Shown in pieces: positions 58,901 through 64,000 of a stretch of DNA of 64,000 nucleotides. This DNA is from Apium graveolens. Taxonomy: Eukaryota > Streptophyta > Magnoliopsida > Apiales > Apiaceae. Location: NCBI RefSeq assembly GCF_009905375.1, contig NC_133647.1, forward strand, positions 45,690,506 through 45,754,505. The letters are read 5' to 3'. The position numbers and the translations under genes are program-made. The notes beneath the pieces are model-generated. The model did not search any database. It saw only the letters and a program-made list of their open reading frames with translations, and was not told where the DNA came from. The first letter of the stretch is position 1, and every line of letters starts with the position of its first letter.

Positions 58901-60549
58901 GACCAACTAAGGGGGAGAACATTGTAGTTCAAATCAGCAAAGTAATTGTACCTTCAATTATTATCTCCAAGCCACCAGTTGCAGATGGTATAGATCTTAT
59001 AAATACAGCAGCAGCAAGTTTGAAAGATGCTGATAAAGAAGAGTTGACTCTGATCAACTGGAAAAAGATTGATGAGGAAATATAAAGAAAGTTTCAATTA
59101 GTCAAGGAACCAGATCAGTCAGCAATCCATCACTCTCATGTCAAGCCAATCAATGTGAATGACATGAGCATGAACTATCTGGAGAAAGGACAATCTTCCT
59201 GTATCAAGACTACAAAGGCTGAGATGATTCTTAAACCAAGGGAAAACTATCCAAAGTAATCTTTGAAGAACCCTATGGATACTGTGTATGAGTCACCCAA
59301 GCCTGATAAAAAGAAGCTTCTGTCAAGATCTATTCTTCTCTATAAAGATCCAGCTGATTCAGCCTCAAGAGAGAGAATTGCAAAGATATTCAGAAATGGG
59401 AAGGAAATTTGTGTGGTAGCTGGACATCCACAATTTGCTCAAGCAAAGGAAGAAGAAAAAGCCAGATTGAAGCAGGAAAAGAGGCAAGCTGCTCTAGAAG
59501 CAAAGAAGTCTAAATAAAAGAAGGAACAATTTGTTATCTTGACCAAGCCACAGGCTGTGAACTCTTCTCAACAAATTCCCTCTCAACCAACTCAAGCTAC
59601 TGGATCAAAGAAGAAGATTGAAGAACAGAAGAAATCTCCAAGAAAGAAAGAATTGGCTAAAGGAACAAAAAGAAAGTTGGATATTGTTATCAAGGAATTG
59701 GAAGATCAATTTCCAATGGAATCCACTAAAGCTGAAATTCAAGCATCAAAGCCCTCTGTGGTATTTGAAGACATAAGGGTGGTAGACCCCTACAGGAACA
59801 TACATGGAGAGCCTATTGTGCCAAAGGATGAGCCAATAGAGTGGGATAAATTACCAATTCCTGACTTCAACTTGCCAATTCTCACCAAGCCAAAAAGGAC
59901 AAAATCAAGGGCAGTCAAGAAAGTGAAGCTGTCACCTCTCAAATCCAAGGCAGTAGTCAAAGCTCAACCCAAGATCAACAAGGAAGACTACTTGTACTTG
60001 TGTGACATCAAGGAATTTTCAGACCTAAACCTTTATCTGGAGGAGCTGGATGAGGTAAGGGCAATTGATGCATACAGAAACCTACCTGAAAGGTTGATAT
60101 TCAAGTACAAAGGAGGAAGGGAGATTCAGTGGCCTCTTCACAGGATACTTCAAGAAAGTCAAGCTGTGTTGATCAAAGTCTATTCATCCTTCAAGAAAAA
60201 CTTTGGGTTTAATGTAACTGCAAGAAGATTAATATTGAAGAAGATTGAAGAGCTAAGGAGTGTTAGAGCCAAAGATGCACTACCCAAAACTCTTATCATC
60301 CCATACACAGGGAGAAGAGTGCATCTAAGGCCCTACTGGCTGATGGAATTCATGGATGACAAGGGTGTGAGAAGATTCTTCAGACTAGAAGACCAATTCA
60401 GTATCTCTAGCAATGAGACTCTTTTGGAAATGCAAGAAATGCTAGATCTCTCAGAATCTGATGAATTAGAATTCCACAGACAGCTCCAGAATCAAATTGA
60501 AGAAAACAACAGAAAGCTTGGAAGAAGATCCAGACCTTCAAGAAACTAG
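55984..60549 (+). pseudogene. S4 ORF3, 1,521-codon third gene, five TAA stops, no frameshift
   Basis: Start ATG 55984 follows the internal promoter and leader. One frame to TAG 60547-60549, interrupted by TAA at 57097, 58693, 59083, 59257 and 59515. N-terminal domain, residues about 1-270 (GFIYEKNNF, LRKEWSYLCDVVTKVFSGKI, MLYMLVTDKYYNLSDLVVYE). Ser/Thr/Pro-rich linker with five ATCCGTCGA-type words (57650-57752). Acidic region and coiled-coil-like segment (about 58600-58850), then three AAGGGGGAGA tracts (58864-58920). Basic Lys-rich region; C-terminal domain (LCDIKEFSDLNLYLEELDEV, WPLHRILQES, YWLMEFMDDKGVRRFF). No signal peptide or membrane segment seen. Role unknown; env-like in older usage. 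Confidence 0.85.
58864..58920 (+). other. Three internal polypurine-tract-like sites in S4 ORF3
   Basis: AAAAAGGGGGAGAGAGA, AAGGGGGAGAAAGG and AAGGGGGAGAAC in 57 bp. The core equals the true PPT word GGGGGAGA. Coding for Lys-Gly-Glu repeats. Confidence 0.55.
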
Positions 60550-60726
60550 AAAAATCTGCTCAGGCTAGAGGAGCATCTTGAATTGACTGTGAGCCAAACC
60601 TTGTATACCTTGTTTAAATTGAAGCACTTTCAGTTTTATCTACTTATCTTTAAAGATATATGTTTAGGATGTTTTGTTATCATCAAGTGTCTCTTAATTT
60701 ATGGCTACAATTCCAGTAGACATAAA
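60550..60726 (+). other. S4 spacer between ORF3 and PPT
   Basis: AT-rich, no ORF, closely matching the S3 spacer 41452-41628. Confidence 0.6.
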
Positions 60727-60737
60727 TTGGGGGAGAT
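60727..60737 (+). other. S4 polypurine tract
   Basis: TTGGGGGAGAT directly before the 3' LTR. Confidence 0.9.
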
Positions 60738-61361
60738 TGTTGTGAATATGTTGTGCACTTGATGATTACCTAAACAAAACATCTAAGTAGATTTTACTTA
60801 GTGAAATAATGTAGCACTCGACGGATAAGAATTATAGTCCCGACGGATAACTCAGTTTAAGTACCGACGGATGAGTAATTTATTATCCATCGAGTGAGTA
60901 GCTTATATAATGATAAGTTTGTAGCACAGTGTTGTATGCACCTTTGTATAGAATCTATAGTAGCATATAAGTCATGTTGACTTTAACTAGATATGCAGAA
61001 TAGGTTGATTAACTGTACATAAGCAATATCTTGTAATTCTGTATAAGTGAAATGAAGTCAAGTGCCAAAATAGCTATCAACGGATGCTTAACAAAGCTTC
61101 GACGGATGATCAAATGACTTTCAACGGATGTTCAAAATAGCAGTCGACGGATGATCAAGTAAGTCATCGACGGATGATCTGAAAGTCGATGGATGATAAT
61201 ATCAAGATTCAAACATCAGTTGAACAGTGAAAGCTGACACACAGCCGTCGAGATTGGATACAAACACTGTGGAAGCCTATTAACTGGGTAATAGAGGACG
61301 AAAAGCAGCAAAGATCAAGACTGTTAAATTTTATATTTATTCAGTTCTTTTGACTTTGTAA

Positions 61362-61386
61362 TCTTGGTAATATATATAAACCAAGA
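61362..61386 (+). promoter_or_regulatory. TATA box inside an inverted repeat (S4 3' LTR)
   Basis: Same as 49233-49257; could fire into flanking L1. Confidence 0.65.
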
Positions 61387-61557
61387 GAGTAGCAAATATA
61401 AAATAACTAAGAAAACTAAGTGAGCTTAGAAACAAACACAGAGAAATCTTTGTAAGCACTATCTTTAGTATTTCCTGTGTTCTTAGTTGTTTTATCTTGT
61501 AAAAGCAGCTGTGAGCATTTCTGCACACAGAGTTCTCTCGATATATTAATATATATC

Positions 61558-61585
61558 TCTGGTGGAATTGTTTAAATCCACCAGA
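61558..61585 (+). other. LTR hairpin, arms TCTGGTGGA / TCCACCAGA (S4 3' LTR)
   Basis: Same as 49429-49456. Confidence 0.8.
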
Positions 61586-61770
61586 AAGTTTTTAAAGACT
61601 TTTGTTTTTAATTACTCTTGTTTTGATTCAGTAAAGTTTATATTCCGCATTGTACTAATCAAAACAGATATATCTATAATCGAGTTGAACATTTTTATTT
61701 CAAGAAAAAGGCAAAGAATTCCATTCAACCCCCCTTCTGTAATTCTTGCTATATTGTTAAGGGACTAACA

Positions 61771-61775
61771 ATTTA
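61771..61775. repeat. S4 target-site duplication, right copy (ATTTA)
   Basis: Matches 48604-48608. Confidence 0.95.
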
Positions 61776-62827
61776 TTTCTGGCCAATTTAATTGAGAATC
61801 ATTTGAATGTTTACATGTTGTCTAATATTATATATTGTGAACAATCTAGTATCAAATGGGATACAGAATATTAGATTGTTAAATACGGTTATATAATATA
61901 ATAAGGTTCACAGCACAGGTGGTGTTGGACAATCCACTGGTATGGCTGTAGTATTATTTAGATTAGTTTATATTGACTAATAAATAATGCTAGTATACTT
62001 TGTGTATATTGAACAGGATCAAATTTAGAATTGTTCCCTTAATACTGATTAAGAAGGAGAACTAAGATTCTATGTTATTATTAATGCTTAGGTTCTTAAT
62101 CCGGAAATAGTAATTGACACGTGTATATTATTTACATGCTTTGATTTATATATGAAATAATTCTTTTGAATTATATCATTATATTTTGGGTGATGGAATT
62201 ATATACATGGTGGATATTATTTATTGAAGGAATCCATGTCCTGATAATATTCGGGTTAATGATATCCCCTTGAAAGCTCAAAAAGATTTAATTATGTGAA
62301 ACCCTGCAGGTGGAATTTATTCTGGCATAATTAAATAAAGGTTGAGTGGATGATCAAGGATAAAAGATATTAATTAAATAAATTATCAGTAATTTATTTA
62401 ATTAATGGACATATGATATTTTAAACATGGGGAATTTAATAAGAAAATAATATTGGAACCGAATTAATTAAATTACGGTATTAGGAAAGGTAGTGCAAAT
62501 ATTAATTCTTTAGTGGATTGAATTAATATTTAATTACATTGGGCTAGGCTCAAGCTGTAATTAGAAGGCCCAGCCTAATTATCCATGGTCCCTATTGTAG
62601 CCTATATATATTCTTATTCTCTTCTTGGTTGGCAATTGTGTGAAAATATATTGTAGCCACCAAGGAGCAAGAAGAGAGGATAACTTAAGAAGACGGAGGC
62701 CACACTTCGCTCAAGGGAATTTGGGAATACAATAGAAGAGCGTGGAATCAACCATTAACAAGGTAATCCTCTTTTCGTAATCTTTATCGTAAAACATAGT
62801 AACACCCTAAGTCCGTGGTTCCCAACA
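61776..62827 (+). repeat. L1 5' LTR, remaining 1052 bp
   Basis: Continues from 48608 and ends GTTCCCAACA, followed by a PBS. A TATA box CTATATATATTC lies near 62602, with a leader rich in AAG/GAGG after it. No ORF. Confidence 0.75.
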
Positions 62828-62828
62828 A

Positions 62829-62843
62829 TTGGTATCAAGAGAC
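62829..62843 (+). other. L1 primer-binding site, variant
   Basis: TTGGTATCAAGAGAC: initiator-Met-type PBS with one extra A compared with TGGTATCAGAG. Confidence 0.65.
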
Positions 62844-64000
62844 TGGTAATGGGTTCTACGTTTTATGATATAATGTCCATGTCGTAATTATATATGCGTG
62901 TATATAGTGTTTTTCTTGTATTGGTTTTGATGCAGGTTGTTAATCCACTATTATGGCCATGTATATTTTAATTATGTATTTGGATCCCACGTGGTTTAAT
63001 CGTGGTTAATTTTTGTTTTGGTTTCCACGTGGTTTAATCGTGGTTGTAATTTACACGAGGGTTGATCGTGTTAGAATAGATTTTACAAAATTAGTTTTGT
63101 ATTAGATCTATTTTTTTGTAATTGTTCCGGGTATTTTGTAATAGTTATGTGCGATCGGAAATCAATTCCGGTAGTTTTTTTGTTCCGCTGTGCGATTACA
63201 AGGGGCTGCGGCGGCAGCAGGGACTCCTGGGGCTGCTGGTGCTGCTGGTGCTGCTGCGGCTGCTGGGGCTGCTGGGGCTGCTGGGCCTGCTGGGGGCGTC
63301 TGGGCGCGCTTGGGGCAGATTTTTTTTGAGAGCTGGATTTTTTTTCAAGGGCCATAATAGTGGAAAATTTATTTTAATTTTTTCCATTAAATTTAATTAT
63401 TGCTTTAATTTATTGATTATGTATGTCGTTAATTATGTGTGTAATTCTTTTAAAATTGCATGTTTAACTTAATTAGGACGACATGGACATAAAGTTTATT
63501 TATTGCTTTAATTAAATGTTATATGTTGCTAAAATTATGTGTGTATTTTGAATGCATGATTAGACATAATTATAACAACATAGGGCCCCATTTAATTTTA
63601 AAATTCCTCAATTTTAATAAAAAAATTCTAAGTGGGAGAGGGAATTAATATGAAATTAAATCCCATGGTCTCCATTATTGGTTGTAGGTAATTGAACATA
63701 AAGACGAATATAAATTATATATACGTCACCCATCGTGGCATGTAATTTGTGGTGTTTAGAATGTTATAGAAATTACTAGAACAAACTTCTTAAATTAATA
63801 AATTTTGAAAGGAATAAATACGGATTTTCTTTAATTCTGATTTGGGGCGATTTTGTCGAAAACGGGTTCATCGAACTTGTAAGGCTGTGGATTTTAAGCG
63901 AGACCGATGTGACTCCTCCACTACCTGCTGGGGCTGCTGGGGCTGCTGGGGCTGCTGGGGCTGCTGGTGCTGCTGCGGCTGCTGGGGCTGTTGGGGCTGC
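62844..64000 (+). other. L1 5' leader: repeated G-box unit and two GC-rich CTG/GGGGCTG repeat tracts
   Basis: No supported gene. Two copies of CCACGTGGTTTAATCGTGG (about 62989 and 63028) and a third degenerate copy (about 63053), each full copy with a CACGTG core. GC-rich (GGGGCTGCT)-like repeats lie at 63205-63300 and 63925-64000 in otherwise AT-rich DNA. ORFs over the repeats on either strand are Leu-rich or Gln/Pro-rich and look like repeat translation. Confidence 0.65.

Larger units (their letters stand above)
48609..61770 (+). mobile_element. S4: complete Sirevirus-like copia element, 13.16 kb, inserted in the L1 LTR
   Basis: LTRs 48609-49641 and 60738-61770 (both 1033 bp, about 14 mismatches by eye, no indel, near 98.6% identity), PBS 49644-49660, gag 49703-52102, pol 52120-55464, spacer with ORF3 promoter, ORF3 55984-60549, PPT 60727-60737, TSD ATTTA. 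Same architecture as S2 but the dispersed word is YCGACGGAT. All genes keep their frame; ten in-frame stops and no frameshift were seen. Confidence 0.96.
60738..61770 (+). repeat. S4 3' LTR (1033 bp)
   Basis: Pairs with 48609-49641, same length. Motif cluster 60815-61259, TATA inverted repeat 61362-61386, hairpin 61558-61585. Confidence 0.96.
48565..64000 (+). mobile_element. L1: LTR retrotransposon (class not determined), 5' LTR split by S4, continues past the window
   Basis: LTR 48565-48608 plus 61776-62827 (about 1,096 bp without the duplicated ATTTA), TGTTAGTGTATAC...GTTCCCAACA, followed by a PBS-like site and at least 1.17 kb of leader. No gag or pol is in the window, so copia versus gypsy is open. 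Inserted in the G2 gag zinc knuckle; the 3' half and second TSD (TAGAC expected) lie outside. Confidence 0.75.

Noticed and set aside
63083..63472. Leu-rich and Gln/Pro-rich ORFs over the CTG repeats
   Set aside because: Open on both strands only because a GC-rich trinucleotide-based repeat lacks stops; no conserved domain.

Overview
The window is eukaryotic, almost certainly nuclear DNA of a eudicot plant with a retrotransposon-rich genome. It is AT-rich, and every recognisable protein is a Ty1/copia or Ty3/gypsy product. LTRs begin TG and end CA, and primer-binding sites match the 3' end of plant initiator-Met tRNA (TGGTATCAGAGC). I see no host gene, tRNA or rRNA. The species cannot be named from this sequence.

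Essentially all 64 kb belongs to one nest of seven LTR retrotransposons, named here S1-S4 (Sirevirus-like copia), G1-G2 (Tekay/Del-type chromovirus gypsy) and L1 (unclassified). S1 (1-40026, + strand, 5' end outside) is host to S2 (2631-15880, - strand, TSD GAAGT) inside its pol gene and to G1 (22829-36008, - strand, TSD GACAG) inside its third gene. S1 itself sits in the ORF3 of S3, whose 3' end is 40027-42673. S3 abuts and probably lies inside the 3' LTR of G2 (42674-48564, - strand). The gag zinc knuckle of G2 is split by L1 (starts 48565, + strand, continues past the window). The 5' LTR of L1 is in turn split by the complete element S4 (48609-61770, + strand, TSD ATTTA). The inferred order of insertion is G2, then S3, S1, and finally S2 and G1; on the other branch G2, L1, S4.

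The Sirevirus-like elements share one layout: LTR, PBS, gag with two CCHC knuckles, pol (protease, integrase, reverse transcriptase, RNase H), a spacer with its own TATA-type promoter, a very long third ORF (about 1,500 codons in S2 and S4), polypurine tract, LTR. Only S2 pol is a long uninterrupted frame (1113 codons). The other genes carry stops or frameshifts, so most loci are annotated as pseudogenes.

The most unusual signal is a family-specific short DNA word scattered through five equivalent compartments of each Sirevirus-like element (LTR, gag C-terminus, integrase-RT linker, pol-ORF3 spacer, ORF3 linker). S2 uses TCAACGGAT/ATCCGTTGA, S3 and S4 use YCGACGGAT/ATCCGTCGR, and S1 uses AAGTNCTGAT/ATCAGNACTT. 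The word occurs on both strands, in coding and noncoding DNA and in different reading frames, and it changes in concert between families. This points to selection or homogenisation at nucleic-acid level.

The 100-N gap at 17708-17807 is flanked by a near-identical 2.17-kb duplication that even repeats the S2 insertion junction. It is best read as an unresolved assembly overlap, not biology.
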